A stretch of DNA of 64,000 bases from assembly GCA_012295275.1 (NCBI GenBank), contig CM022678.1, forward strand, positions 12,131,329 to 12,195,328, read 5' to 3'. Each line of letters starts with the position of its first letter. Position 1 is the stretch's first letter. Both the position numbers and the translations under genes were made by a program. Below, one piece after another: positions 1-50,446 of the stretch. The DNA is from Chrysomallon squamiferum (Eukaryota > Mollusca > Gastropoda > Neomphalida > Peltospiridae). The notes below the pieces were generated by a model that saw only the letters and a program-made list of their open reading frames with translations, ran no database searches and had not been told where the DNA came from.

Positions 1-27
1 AACTTATAAAATAATTATTTAACAAAC

Positions 28-38640
<38,613 letters not shown>

Positions 38641-39205
38641 GGTGGCCGGTGTTTATTATTAGAAAGGAATGTTGCGGTGGGAAATAAAAAAATAAATAAA
38701 TAAATAAAAAAAATATATATGTAAAGAAAGTGAAGAAAGAAATTTCACTGCATTTTAATAGATGCCTTTCACTAATTGTTAACATTATGGACCATTTCAC
38801 AAAAATAATAATGCAAATAACTAAATCATTTGCTGGTAGACCTATTTTTTCAGTCAATACTTCGCTAGTTAATAATAGCATACGACACTCACAGAGGAAA
38901 AAAAAAAAAAAAAAAAAAAATGGCGAAGAAAGAACAGCCGAAATATGAACACAATAGTCAAAACATTACTATCACATGCTAGAATACTTTTTTCTATTTT
39001 AGACAAATGTAATAAATTTATTATTGTTGTTGTTGTTGCTATTATTGAATTAGAAAAAGTTAATTTTATATATGCATGCTCAGTTTTGTCTATGATTATT
39101 ATGACATTAGCTGCTTCTTAAAGAGAACTGTTTAATGAAAAATATTCATTCGCATGGTTTTGTTCTTTTTCACTGCTGTAGTTGTCTTTTATGTTTAACT
39201 TTTCA

Positions 39206-39252
<47 letters not shown>

Positions 39253-39489
39253 AGCTACTTACATAATAATCTATATGTAATTACTATTACACTTTCTCTT
39301 TCCTGGTTTGAAATATGCACATGCAAATAGATTCATACCTTTAAATGTATCTAAATAAATAAATAAATAAATAATTCTAAAATATTTTGTTACAAAATGT
39401 ATATTTTATTAAAAAAAAAAAAAAAAAAAAAAGTAATTTAAAAATTTAATAAATAAATAAAATGAACAAAAGCAATCATAATAATAATA

Positions 39490-39525
<36 letters not shown>

Positions 39526-39636
39526 TATAGATCGATAGACAGATCGATAGATAGTGAGGATTTTATTTTCGTTTTTCAAATTATTTGATAATCATGCATT
39601 CTTTTGTTTACATGAGTGTATAATAACGGGTTTTTT
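38641..39636. other. Intergenic sequence between SCRIB and the duplicated block
   Basis: AT-rich simple sequence: poly-A (38900-38920), (CT)n (39209-39249), AAAT and ATT runs. No gene seen. Confidence 0.75.
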
Positions 39637-40808
39637 TTATTATTAAAAACTATAATAGCCTAAAAATATTAATTTCACCAGTTTTATGCTACAGCGGGTT
39701 TCTTTACTCATTTATAAAAAAAAAAAAAAAAAAAAAAAATTAAATTTATTTATTTCGTTTGTTTTTATAATAAAATAAAATAAATAAAATTTGACATCCT
39801 ATGAACATTAGAGCGGAGAACTAGAACCTAAGATACAAAGAGTCATGTCCCCTGAACTTTTATTTTTAGATTTTCAATTTGTCCATGCATGCATTTAGAC
39901 AAACTAATATATTTTCATACGGAATATATATTTAAAATAATAATAAATAGTAAATTAGATGAATTGTTTCCCAATTATTTTTTCAAATAATGTAGAAATA
40001 TATTAGTTACGTCATTAATTTGCAAAGATTATATTCTGCGAGAACAATCGCTTAAACGGATATTTTAAAGTATAAACCACAAAGCGAAAAGAGACTGTAA
40101 TACAGTAACAAAAAAATACAACAATAAACAAAAAGCTACAAACAAAGTAATATATTTAATGTGTCAAGCATTGTAGCTACTACTAAAGCAAAATATTAAC
40201 ATTATTTCTTTATTTATTTTTGTTTTGTTTGTTTGTTTCCTTACTTTATTTTATTTATTTATTTATTTATTTTTGTTATTTCAAACTGCATTACTCATTA
40301 AAATAACAAATCTAAAATTGAAACAGCATACAGAGAGAGGTCCAAAACACCTTTTTTATCTTTTTTTTGGGGGGGGTTCTTATTTTCTTATTTTTTTTTT
40401 TTTTTTATTTTTTTTTTTTTTTTTTTAATCTTTAAAGAACAAAAATTAGCTTCAGTTATAATCAAATAAGATAAAAATTAAACACTGTGTAAAAGGATTC
40501 AAAAACCATTTTAATCTGGGAGAGTGTACTATTTGAACCGTATTTACATCTTCTGATGATTCAACTAATTGTGCAGGCTCCCCTGACTAGATTACAAGTT
40601 TAATTAATTTACTGGAATGTGCCCGATAGCCTTACCAGATATGTTACCAATTCAAATCAGTGGATCTACAATGGAGCTAAATAAAATAAAATAAAATAGC
40701 AAAATCAATGAATGAATAAACAAAAATCGATAAATAAATAAAAAGTGTGAGTTAAATATTATCTGGTTTTATTTATCTGTTCCCGTTTCATAAAACGTTT
40801 TAATATAT

Positions 40809-40884
40809 CACGTGATTAACCGGTTTTTACAAAACATTCAGAAAGAGTTGAAGCCTACCAGTCGTTCGACTTCAAACTTTACCG
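40809..40884 (+). promoter_or_regulatory. Putative 5' UTR exon and E-box of RING gene A
   Basis: A CACGTG E-box (40809-40814) is followed by a GC-richer stretch ending TTTACCG|GTAAGG, a strong donor after 40884. The matching acceptor is TTTCAG at 42277, ten bases before the coding start. This implies a 1.39 kb 5' UTR intron (40885-42277), conserved in unit B. The transcription start is inferred, not seen. Confidence 0.4.
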
Positions 40885-42110
40885 GTAAGGAAAATGAACC
40901 GAAACAACAGTTAGTTCTGTTAATACCTCTACCAGCTTATATCAGTTCTTCTACCACTGTTTTATATTACTAGTCATAGATCTTTCTATTTTTAGGTAAC
41001 AATGTTATCACCGTAGAATAAAGTTACTAAACTCTAAATGAATTAGGAATGCTCTCATGAATAGCTTTACAAATTACAGGTATTTATTTATATGCTGTAC
41101 ATTCATATATTTATGCTTTTCTTTTATACAGGAAGTATAAATATATACTTTCTAATTTGTTTAAGATTCATTCTTTCTATTTTATCCTATTTCACAGTTA
41201 TATATACAATGACAGAAAAAAAAAGTCGTTACTTCCTACTTTAGTTTCAGGTTATTACAAATGACAGTTATATAAAATAAGTAGGTAATTATTTTAATGA
41301 ATTGTTTTTTTACTCTTCTTGATTATATTATTATAGAGGCTATTTGATATGGGTGGTCACTATTCGTTTTCAAATATTAAGACTTCAACATAAGGCGGTT
41401 TAACTTTGCGTTGTATAGCCTACGTAAATTTACCATTAAAAACTATTTATAGATTTCTTGGAAATTTGGAAACATTATATGTCGATAAAACCTGGTCTCT
41501 GTTTATCCATTCTTTTATTATTTTATTTCATTCCAATTTTTATTATTTAAAAAAAAATTTTTTTAAAAAATATTGTGTTTATTATAATACTCATTACGTA
41601 ACTATGAATTCATTTTAATATCTGTTCTGTCGTATTGGTTCTTCGTGTGTGTGTGTGTGTGTGTGTTTTTTTTTAATTTCTTTATTTTTTTATTATTTTA
41701 TATTATTTTTATTTTATTTTATTTTATTTTTTTAATTTATTTATTTATTTATCTATTTATTTATTTATTTATTTTTAATGAATTTATTTATTTTTAATGG
41801 ATTTATTTATTTAGTTATTTGCTGGAGAGATAGAATATTCGGCACTTGGAAAATTCACCGGATTTAATGTTATATTCTGGAGTGTAGTTTATAAGTTGTT
41901 TGGTTTCCATCTCCTGAATTATTATAATTTCATTCAGTTAATTATTTACGGCTAGTGTCAATATATTTATAATTACCGAAAATAGATAAATTCATCTATT
42001 CATCATATCCCTGTGTGTCTATGTGTGTGTGTGTGTATGTGTGTGTGTGTGTGTTTTAGCAGTGATGAAGTCGATACAAAATAATAAGTTTTACTTTCTT
42101 ATTTCTTTCA

Positions 42111-42143
<33 letters not shown>

Positions 42144-42214
42144 GATATATATCATAATTAATGTCGGTGTTCTTTTTGTTGTTTTAAATTACTATTTTCT
42201 TTTTACTGACCTTC

Positions 42215-42217
<3 letters not shown>

Positions 42218-42270
<53 letters not shown>
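42218..42270. repeat. (ATT)n before the RING A coding exon
   Basis: About 17 ATT units occupy the place where a polypyrimidine tract is expected before the TTTCAG acceptor. The corresponding array in unit B (47936-47978) is shorter. Confidence 0.95.
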
Positions 42271-42276
<6 letters not shown>

Positions 42277-42286
42277 GTTGTTAAAG

Positions 42287-43432
42287 ATGGCGGCTGCAAA
42301 TTCAACTGAAGGTCACATTTCATGCAGCCTGTGTCTTGACGTGTTTAAAGATCCACGGACACTGACCTGTGGACATACTTTTTGTCGTACCTGTCTACAG
42401 AACCACATCAACTGTAGAGAACACGAAGGTATTTTACAGTGTCCCCACTGCAGGAATACCATACACATTCCTGATCGACAGAAGCCACGCAATTCATACG
42501 CTGAACAGTTGTTACGAGTTCCGGCTCTAGTAGACGCCATAGACGGATTTAAAAAATTACAGATCGAGGAGAAGAAGAGGCTGAAGAAAAAGCTTAAACG
42601 CTGCAAACAACCAACCATCACTGAAATGACGTACATAGGACCAGAGCGTGCGTCAGCAGTACTGCAACATTACAAAACTTTGGATACAAGGACGCCGCCA
42701 TACGATAGCTTTCATCCCAATATAAAAAGTGTGCTAGTTATAGAATCTGCAAAAATTGTTTTTAGTGACTGTGCCAATTGTTCTATAAAAATGTTCAGTT
42801 TACAGACATGTCATTTAGAAAAACTTCTTCCGACTTCTGGTCGGCCTTTTGGTCTAGCAGAGTCACGTGACCTACACCTAATATGCACTCTACCTTGGGA
42901 AAGAGAAATAGTGTATCTGAATTTGCGACTGAATTTCAAATTGACGCAGCGACTGAAAACAGAGAAAGAGTACTTCTATATTTCCGTGTTATCTAACAAC
43001 CAGACGGTGGTCAGTGGGGGATGGCATGGATGTATAGATATACTGGACCAATCTGGTCAGATCATAAAATCTTTGTCCGTGGACGTCCCTGTCTGGCATA
43101 TTGTGATAAATGACGAACGTCTTGTGTTTGCGTCTGAAGGGAATGCACTTAAGCGTATGGCGTTATCAGGACATGTGACGCAGCTGTCACGTGATTCGAG
43201 AAATCTGCGTAATATTCGAGGAGTTGCCTGTGACACGGAGGGTTTTGTTTATGTCTGTTGCAAAGAAGGTAACTCAATTGTTCAGCTGTCCAGTAAAAGT
43301 GAAATTATTCGAGATGTCATCAACGATTCACGGTTTATTTGCAAACCCGAAACCGTCTGCTGTTTCCAGGACAAACTTTGTGTAGCTCAAGAAGACGGAG
43401 TTGCTAAAATCTTTACTTGGTGCAACATGTAA
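42287..43432 (+). CDS. RING-HC finger protein with NHL-like beta-propeller C-terminus, copy A (381 aa)
   Basis: Single coding exon. The start at 42287 (AAGATGG, good Kozak context) gives MAAANSTEGHISCSLCLDVF. The N-terminal RING is C3HC4: Cys13, Cys16, Cys28, His30, Cys33, Cys36, Cys52, Cys55, so it is a likely E3 ubiquitin ligase. There is no B-box; a short basic helix (residues 90-107) replaces the usual coiled coil. Residues about 140-381 contain repeated blade-like strands (VVSGGWHGCIDILDQSG, LVFASEGNALKRMALSGH, GVACDTEGFVYVCCKEGNS), like the NHL/propeller end of TRIM2/3/56-type proteins. Molluscs carry many such short RING-propeller genes, some induced by infection (family knowledge); target and role are unknown. 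A polyadenylation signal AATAAA lies at 43636-43641. It is tail-to-tail with the secreted-gene remnant and differs from copy B at Leu75, Glu94, Lys107 and Arg290. Confidence 0.9.
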   Translation: MAAANSTEGHISCSLCLDVFKDPRTLTCGHTFCRTCLQNHINCREHEGILQCPHCRNTIHIPDRQKPRNSYAEQLLRVPALVDAIDGFKKLQIEEKKRLKKKLKRCKQPTITEMTYIGPERASAVLQHYKTLDTRTPPYDSFHPNIKSVLVIESAKIVFSDCANCSIKMFSLQTCHLEKLLPTSGRPFGLAESRDLHLICTLPWEREIVYLNLRLNFKLTQRLKTEKEYFYISVLSNNQTVVSGGWHGCIDILDQSGQIIKSLSVDVPVWHIVINDERLVFASEGNALKRMALSGHVTQLSRDSRNLRNIRGVACDTEGFVYVCCKEGNSIVQLSSKSEIIRDVINDSRFICKPETVCCFQDKLCVAQEDGVAKIFTWCNM

Positions 43433-44702
43433 CACTGAAAGCAAAATAGAGTTATCAACGATCTAATAATAATAGTTTTATCCGTAGTGAAATATTTTAT
43501 ATTATAATGGAAATTATGTTCATCCATAATAATTGTATGTTTTTTAATCGTTACAATTTTTACTTTTCAGTGCTTTTGCTCCTTCTGCTGTAACCATTTC
43601 ATTACTATCAATTTCAGCACAACCAGCAATCACTGAATAAAAGTTTGACTCTAAATTATCACTGTATATATATTTTCATGTTAATTAAAATATATTATTC
43701 TACTGAATATGTATTCTTATTTATTTATCGTTTAACATTTGGAAAATCAGTAGTTTAATAGCCTGGATAATGTGTCCCTCCCAGATTTTTTTTCTTCCAG
43801 TTCGTCTCTATATATTTACCAAAATAATGAGGAAATTTAGTATACTGATGTGAAAATATTGAGGAAAATGAGTTCTAAAAAAAACTGTATTGTTATCCAA
43901 GTCTGAAAATTTCAATATATCTGTAATTTAAAGGATCAAGAACCTAAGATTCGCCAAATATTAGGTACAAATGTTCGTGAGGAATAAATATTCGTTCCGC
44001 CGGGGTTACAAATATTCTTTTACACCGGTCTACAGATATTGACCCATAAGGAAACCCGCTCTGTACTCAAAAGCTTATTCCTCATGCATAACGTTTTGTT
44101 ATCGAGGTTGAAAAAAGAAACAATACAAACCAGGCTTTTTAAAACTGTTTATTGTCGTTTTCTGGATGATAAAGTTCTTAGTAAGTAGATAACCCATCCT
44201 GTCATTCAGCAAACGACTAGAGAAAACAATGACGGTATTTATTTATATATTCTGTAATAATTAAGTTATTACGATTATTTAGAAGTTTTATAGTCCAATT
44301 AAAAAACTGAAGTTGAGTTAATTAACTAGAAATAAAATGTTCCAGACTGATTAATACAATAACGTCTGATCAAAATAGAAATTATTTATATTCTTTATAA
44401 AAAAAAATGTAAATGTACAACTTCAAAATAAGGTTGAATTTATTTAATTAATTACGGTTGTCTGTTTATATCTTTCTTCTAATGATGCTAACGTGATATG
44501 AAAACATTCTAAAATATTCTATGCTACGGATACTCTATGATGAAACAAACACAAGTTGTAATATAAGAGAAACAAGTATTGTATTCAAACAGGACGTTAA
44601 CTCACAGAATGACTAATGATATACTTCCTTAGCGTTCATCCAGTTGTCGGTCCGTCCATCCATCTATCCATCCAGAATTCCAATATAAGCAAGTGAGAAA
44701 AA
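43433..44702. other. Spacer between the convergent genes in unit A
   Basis: Holds the RING 3' UTR with AATAAA at 43636 and the presumed 3' side of the minus-strand remnant. Where unit B has TTTATT (an AATAAA signal on the minus strand), unit A reads TTGTATT near 44579, so that signal is lost here. No other gene seen. Confidence 0.7.
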
Positions 44703-45406
44703 TCACGTGCGCAATAACTCCAGACGGATATCCGGACTGAGAGTCAGATGTTTGGATTCGCATCTTCTGAAAAGTGTAAACGTTTTTCCAGGTACACCAT
44801 TTAGGTTCTCCATGACACCGTACACGCTGGAGCTGTCCACCATGATGCTGTCGCTGTCTGTGTTGCCCTCGTCGACGTACATTGATCGGAATGTGGCAAA
44901 TGGAAATCCATTACTGGACTGTTTAAATATGAGCTCAGAAACAACAAGTTCCGTTCTGTCCACTTTCGAAATCAACGTCAGCTTTGCTTTTTCTCCATTT
45001 CTGTAAAGAATCTTCAGCTCTCGTTTATCGACGTCGATATCCACTTGATCAATGGGAGCAGAAGGTCTGACGAGGTTAGGATCAGATGTTCCAACGACAA
45101 CTGATGTTCCGAACGGAATCCAGTCTAATCCAGGAGGAGCGAGGGGCAGCAGACGAACGTTTCCGTCCTGATAGAGAACAAAAATCTCACTGAAACCTTT
45201 GGCCCAAGGAACAGTCAGGGCGATTTTAAAATAATCAGTATGAAAATTCTTTCTAGTATTCACTATCTTAACCTTCATGGTTTCCGGAGCTCTCCACCAA
45301 AAATCCTCATCAGTTCCTTCTATTGTAATTTCATTGTTAGAATGCACTGGGAAAACCGTTTGGTTTAATACGGCGTCTTTCTAATTTGAGCTCCTCAATG
45401 AAATGA
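44703..45406 (-). pseudogene. 5'-truncated remnant of the secreted-protein gene (unit A)
   Basis: Encodes the last ~215 residues of the protein at 50447-52225, then stops at the duplication breakpoint. The signal peptide, N-terminal domain, promoter and start codon are absent. The first in-frame codon of the long open stretch is GTG (45345-45347) where unit B has ATG, and a 2-bp deletion just upstream (AAAACCG against AAAACCCTG in unit B) breaks the frame. Four further residue changes against unit B (His/Arg, Thr/Ser, Asp/Glu, Asn/Lys) and the lost polyadenylation signal fit relaxed constraint. Whether it is transcribed is unknown. Confidence 0.85.
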
Positions 45407-45494
45407 TTATTATTAAAAACTATTTTGGCCTAAAAATATTAATTTCACCAGTTTTATACTACAGCGGGTTTCTTTACTCATTTATTAAAAAAAA

Positions 45495-45525
<31 letters not shown>

Positions 45526-46559
45526 AATTTGTTTTTATAATAAAATAAAATAAATAAAATTTGACATCCTATAAACATTAGAGGGGGGGAACTAGAACCT
45601 AAGATACGAAGAGTTATGTCCCCTGAACTTTTATTTTTAGATTTTGAATGTGTCCATGCATGCATTTAGACAAACTAATATATTTTGATACGGAATATAT
45701 ATTTAAAATAATAATAAATAGTAAATTAGATGAATCGTTTCCCAATAATGTAGAAATATATTAGTTAAGTCATCAATTTGCAAAGATTATATCTGGGAGA
45801 ACAATCGCTTAAACGGAAATTTTAAAGTATAAAACAGAAAGCGAAAACAGACTGTAATAAAATAACAAAAAAACACAACAACAAACAAAAAGCTACAAAC
45901 ACAGTAATACATTTAATGTGTCAAGCATTGTAGCTACTACTAAAGCAAAATATTAACATTATTTATTTATTTATTTTTGATTTGTTTATTTCTTTCTTTT
46001 TTTTTTTTTTTTTTTTTTTTATTTTTTTTTTATTTCAAACTGCACTACTCATCAAAATACGTATAAAAAATTTAAAATTGAAACAGCACACAGAGAGAGG
46101 TCCAAAACACCTTTTTTATCTTTTTTTTTTTTTTTTTTTTTGGTTTTTCTTATTTTTCTTATTTTCTTTTTATTTTTTTGAAATCTTTAAAGAACAAAAA
46201 TTAGCTTTAGTTATAATCAAATCAGATAAAAATTAAACACTGTGTAAAAGGATTCAAAAACCACTTTAATCTGGGAGAGTGTACTATTTGAACCGTATTT
46301 ACATCTTCTGATGATTCAACTAATTGTGCAGGCTCCCCTGAGTAGATTACAAGTTTAATTAATTTACTGGAATGTGCCCAATAGCCTTACCAGATATGTT
46401 ACCAATTGCAAATCAGTAGATCTACAATGGAGCTAAATAAAATAAAATAAAATAGCAAAATCAATGAATGAATAAACAAAAATCGATAAATAAATAAAAA
46501 GTGTCAGTTAAATATTATCTGGTTTTATTTATCTGTTCCCGTTTCATAAAACGTTTTAA

Positions 46560-46640
46560 TATATCACGTGATTAACCGGTTTTTACAAAACATTCAGAAA
46601 GAGTTGAAGCCTACCAGTCGTTCGACTTCAAATTTTACCG
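46560..46640 (+). promoter_or_regulatory. Putative 5' UTR exon and E-box of RING gene B
   Basis: Same arrangement as in unit A: CACGTG near 46566, then a stretch ending TTTACCG|GTAAGG with the donor after 46640. The acceptor TTTCAG ends at 47985, ten bases before the start codon. Confidence 0.4.
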
Positions 46641-47735
46641 GTAAGGAAAATGAACCGAAACAACAGTTAGTTCTGTTAATACCTCTACCAGCTTATATCA
46701 GTTCTTCTACCACTGTTTTATATTACTAGTCATTGCTCTTTCTATTTTTAGGTAACAATGTTATCACCGTAGAATAAAGTTACTAAACTCTAAATGAATT
46801 AGGAATGCTCTCATGCATAGCTTTACAAATTACAGGTATTTATATGCAGTACATTCATATATTTATGCTTTTCTTTTATACAGGAAGTATAAATATATAC
46901 TTTCTAATTTGTTTAAGATTCATTCTTTCTATTTTATCCTATTTCACAGTTATATATACAATGACAGAAAAAAAAGTCGTTACTTCCTACTTTAGTTTCA
47001 GGTTATTACAAATGACAGTTATATAAAATAAGTAGGTAATTATTTTTGATGAATTGTTTTTTTACTCTTTTTGATTATATTATTATAGAGGCTATTTGAA
47101 CTGGGTGGTCACTATTCGTTTTCAAATATTAAGACTTCAACATAAGGCGGTTTAACTTTGCGTTGTATAGCCTACGTAAATTTACCATTAAAAACTAATT
47201 ATAGATTTCTTGGAAATTTGGAAACATTATATGTCGATAAAACCTGGTCTCTGTTTATCCATTCTTTTATTATTTTGTTTCATTCCAATTTTTATTACTT
47301 TTTTTTTTAATATTGTGTGTTTATTATAATACTAATTACGTACCCATGAATTCATTTTAATATCTGCTCTGTCGTACTGGTTCTTCATGTGTGTGTTTGT
47401 GTGTGTGTGTGTTTAGTTTTTTTAATTTGTTTATTTTTTATTATTTTTTATTATTTTTATTTTATATTTTTAATTTATTTATTTGTTTATTTTTTTATTT
47501 TTTTATTAATTTATTTGTTTAGTTATTTGCTGGAGAATATTCGGCACTTGGAAAATTCACAGGATTTAATATTGTGTCATATTCTGGAGTGTAGTTTATA
47601 AATTGTTTGGTTTCCATTTCCTGAATGATTATAATTTCACTGAGTTATTTACGGCTAGTGTCAATATATTTATAATTACCGAAAATAGATAAATTTATCT
47701 ATTCATCATATCCTGCGTGTGTGTGTGTGTCTGTG

Positions 47736-47775
<40 letters not shown>

Positions 47776-47935
47776 CAGTAGTGATGAAGTCGATACAAAA
47801 TAATAATAGTTTTACTTTCTTATTTCTTTCATTTTTTTTCTTTTTCTCTTTAAATTTGATATATATCATCATTAATGTCGGTGTTGTTTTTGTTGTTTGT
47901 AATTACTGTTTTCTTTTTACTGGCCTTGGTATTAC

Positions 47936-47978
<43 letters not shown>

Positions 47979-47994
47979 CTTTCAGTTGTTAAAG

Positions 47995-49140
47995 ATGGCG
48001 GCTGCAAATTCAACTGAAGGTCACATTTCATGCAGCCTGTGTCTTGACGTGTTTAAAGATCCACGGACACTGACCTGTGGACATACTTTTTGTCGTACCT
48101 GTCTACAGAACCACATCAACTGTAGAGAACACGAAGGTATTTTACAGTGTCCCCACTGCAGGAATACCATACACATTCCTGATCGACAGAAGCCACGCAA
48201 TTCATACGCTGAACAGTTTTTACGAGTTCCGGCTCTAGTAGACGCCATAGATGGATTTAAAAAATTACAGATCGGGGAGAAGAAGAGGCTGAAGAAAAAG
48301 CTTAAACGCTGCAGACAACCAACCATCACTGAAATGACGTACATAGGACCAGAGCGTGCGTCAGCAGTACTGCAACATTACAAAACTTTGGATACAAGGA
48401 CGCCGCCATACGATAGCTTTCATCCCAATATAAAAAGTGTGCTAGTTATAGAATCTGCAAAAATTGTTTTTAGTGACTGTGCCAATTGTTCTATAAAAAT
48501 GTTCAGTTTACAGACATGTCATTTAGAAAAACTTCTTCCGACTTCTGGTCGGCCTTTTGGTCTAGCAGAGTCACGTGACCTACACCTAATATGCACTCTA
48601 CCTTGGGAAAGAGAAATAGTGTATCTAAATTTGCGACTGAACTTCAAATTGACGCAGCGACTGAAAACAGAGAAAGAGTACTTCTATATTTCCGTGTTAT
48701 CTAACAACCAGACGGTGGTCAGTGGGGGATGGCATGGATGTATAGATATACTGGACCAATCTGGTCAGATCATAAAATCTTTGTCCGTGGACGTCCCTGT
48801 CTGGCATATTGTGATAAATGACGAACGTCTTGTGTTTGCGTCTGAAGGGAATGCACTTAAGTGTATGGCTTTATCAGGACATGTGACGCAGCTGTCACGT
48901 GATTCGAGAAATCTGCGTAATATTCGAGGAGTTGCCTGTGACACGGAGGGTTTTGTTTATGTCTGTTGCAAAGAAGGTAACTCAATTGTTCAGCTGTCCA
49001 GTAAAAGTGAAATTATTCGAGATGTCATCAACGATTCACGGTTTATTTGCAAACCCGAAACCGTCTGCTGTTTCCAGGACAAACTTTGTGTAGCTCAAGA
49101 AGACGGAGTTGCTAAAATCTTTACTTGGTGCAACATGTAA
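47995..49140 (+). CDS. RING-HC finger protein with NHL-like beta-propeller C-terminus, copy B (381 aa)
   Basis: Paralogue of the gene at 42287 with the same length, intact RING ligands and the same propeller-like C-terminus. The start at 47995 was chosen because it matches copy A and follows the shared TTTCAG acceptor. I count eight base differences from copy A, four of them changing residues: L75F, E94G, K107R, R290C. A longer frame, open from an ATG at 47875 through an ATT array, exists only in this copy (see findings). Polyadenylation signal AATAAA at 49344-49349. Convergent with the complete secreted gene. Confidence 0.9.
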   Translation: MAAANSTEGHISCSLCLDVFKDPRTLTCGHTFCRTCLQNHINCREHEGILQCPHCRNTIHIPDRQKPRNSYAEQFLRVPALVDAIDGFKKLQIGEKKRLKKKLKRCRQPTITEMTYIGPERASAVLQHYKTLDTRTPPYDSFHPNIKSVLVIESAKIVFSDCANCSIKMFSLQTCHLEKLLPTSGRPFGLAESRDLHLICTLPWEREIVYLNLRLNFKLTQRLKTEKEYFYISVLSNNQTVVSGGWHGCIDILDQSGQIIKSLSVDVPVWHIVINDERLVFASEGNALKCMALSGHVTQLSRDSRNLRNIRGVACDTEGFVYVCCKEGNSIVQLSSKSEIIRDVINDSRFICKPETVCCFQDKLCVAQEDGVAKIFTWCNM

Positions 49141-50446
49141 CACTGAAAGCAAAATACAGTTATCAACGATCTAATAATAATAGTTTTATCCGTAGTGAAA
49201 TATTTTATATTATAATGGAAATTATGTTCATCCATAATAATTGTATGTTTTTTAATCGTTACAATTTTTACTTTTCAGTGCTTTTGCTCCTTCTGCTGCA
49301 ACCATTTCATTACTATCAATTTCAGCACAACCAGCAATCAATGAATAAAAGTTTGTCTCTAAATTATCACTGTATATATATTTTCATGTTAATTAAAATA
49401 TATTATTCTACTGAATATGTATTCTTATTTATTTATCGTTTAACATTTGGAAAATCAGTAGTTTAATAGCCTGGATAATGTGTCCCTCCCAGATTTTTTT
49501 TCTTCCAGTTCGTCTCTATATATTTACCAAAATAATGAGGAAATTGAGTATACTGATGTGAAAATATTGAGGAAAATGAGTTCTAAAAAAACCTGTATTG
49601 TTATCCAAGTCTGAAAATTTCAATATATCTGTAATTTAAAGGATGAAGAACCTAAGATTCGCCAAATATTACGTACAAATGTTCGTTAGGAATAAATATT
49701 CGTTCCGCCGGGGTTACAAATATTCGAGGGAACAAATATTCTTTTACACCGGTCTACAGATATTGACCCATAAGGAAGCCCGCTCTGTAATCAAAAGCTT
49801 ATTCCTCATGCATAACGTTTTGTTATCGAGGTTGAAAAAAGAAACAATACAAACCAGGCTTTTTAAAACTGTTTATTGTCGTTTTCTGGATGATAAAGTT
49901 CTTAGTAAGTAGATAACCCATCCTGTCATTCAGCAAACGACTAGATAAAACAATGACGGTATTTATTTATATATTCTATAATAATTAAGTTATTACGATT
50001 ATTTAGAAGTTTTATAGTCCAATTAAAAAACTGAAGTTGAGTTAATTAACTAGAAATAAAATGTTCCAGACTGATTAGTACAATATCGTCTGATCAAAAT
50101 AGAAATTATTTATATTCTTTATAAAAAAAATGTAAATGTACAACTTCAAAATAAGGTTGTTTTAATATAGGTTATATCTATTTGATGAATAATAATTTAT
50201 CTTTCTTCTAATGATGCTAACGTGATATGAAAACATTCTAAAATATTCTATGCTACGGATACTCTATGATGAAACACAAGTTGTAAAAGAAAAGAAACAA
50301 GTATTTTATTCAAACAGGACAAGATATCTGCGGTCTGGCGTTAACTCACAGAATGACTAATGATATACTTCCTTAGCGTTCATCCAGTTGTCGGTCCGTC
50401 CATCCATCTATCCATCCAGAATTCCAATATAAGCAAGTGAGAAAAA
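49141..50446. other. Spacer between the convergent genes in unit B
   Basis: Contains the RING B 3' UTR and, at 50305-50310, TTTATT, an AATAAA polyadenylation signal for the minus-strand gene about 140 bp past its stop. An 89-codon open stretch (49643-49912) is interrupted in unit A and has no family resemblance. Confidence 0.7.

Larger units (their letters stand above)
39637..45406. repeat. Tandem segmental duplication, unit A
   Basis: 5.77 kb unit that matches 45407-51152 end to end. The left end is at TTATTATTAAAAAC (39637 on); the right end falls in CAATGAAATGA (45406), inside the minus-strand secreted gene. The last bases at the junction share short ATT-rich homology, consistent with unequal exchange or microhomology-mediated tandem duplication. 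The two RING coding regions differ at eight bases by my count, so the event is recent or the copies are being homogenised. Confidence 0.93.

Noticed and set aside
42313-42636. 107-codon minus-strand frame opposite RING A (and 48021-48344 opposite RING B)
   Set aside because: Antisense shadow of the RING domain; no family signature and present only because the coding strand is conserved.
49643-49912. 89-codon plus-strand frame downstream of RING B
   Set aside because: The matching stretch in unit A is interrupted and has lost its first codon; not conserved between near-identical copies.
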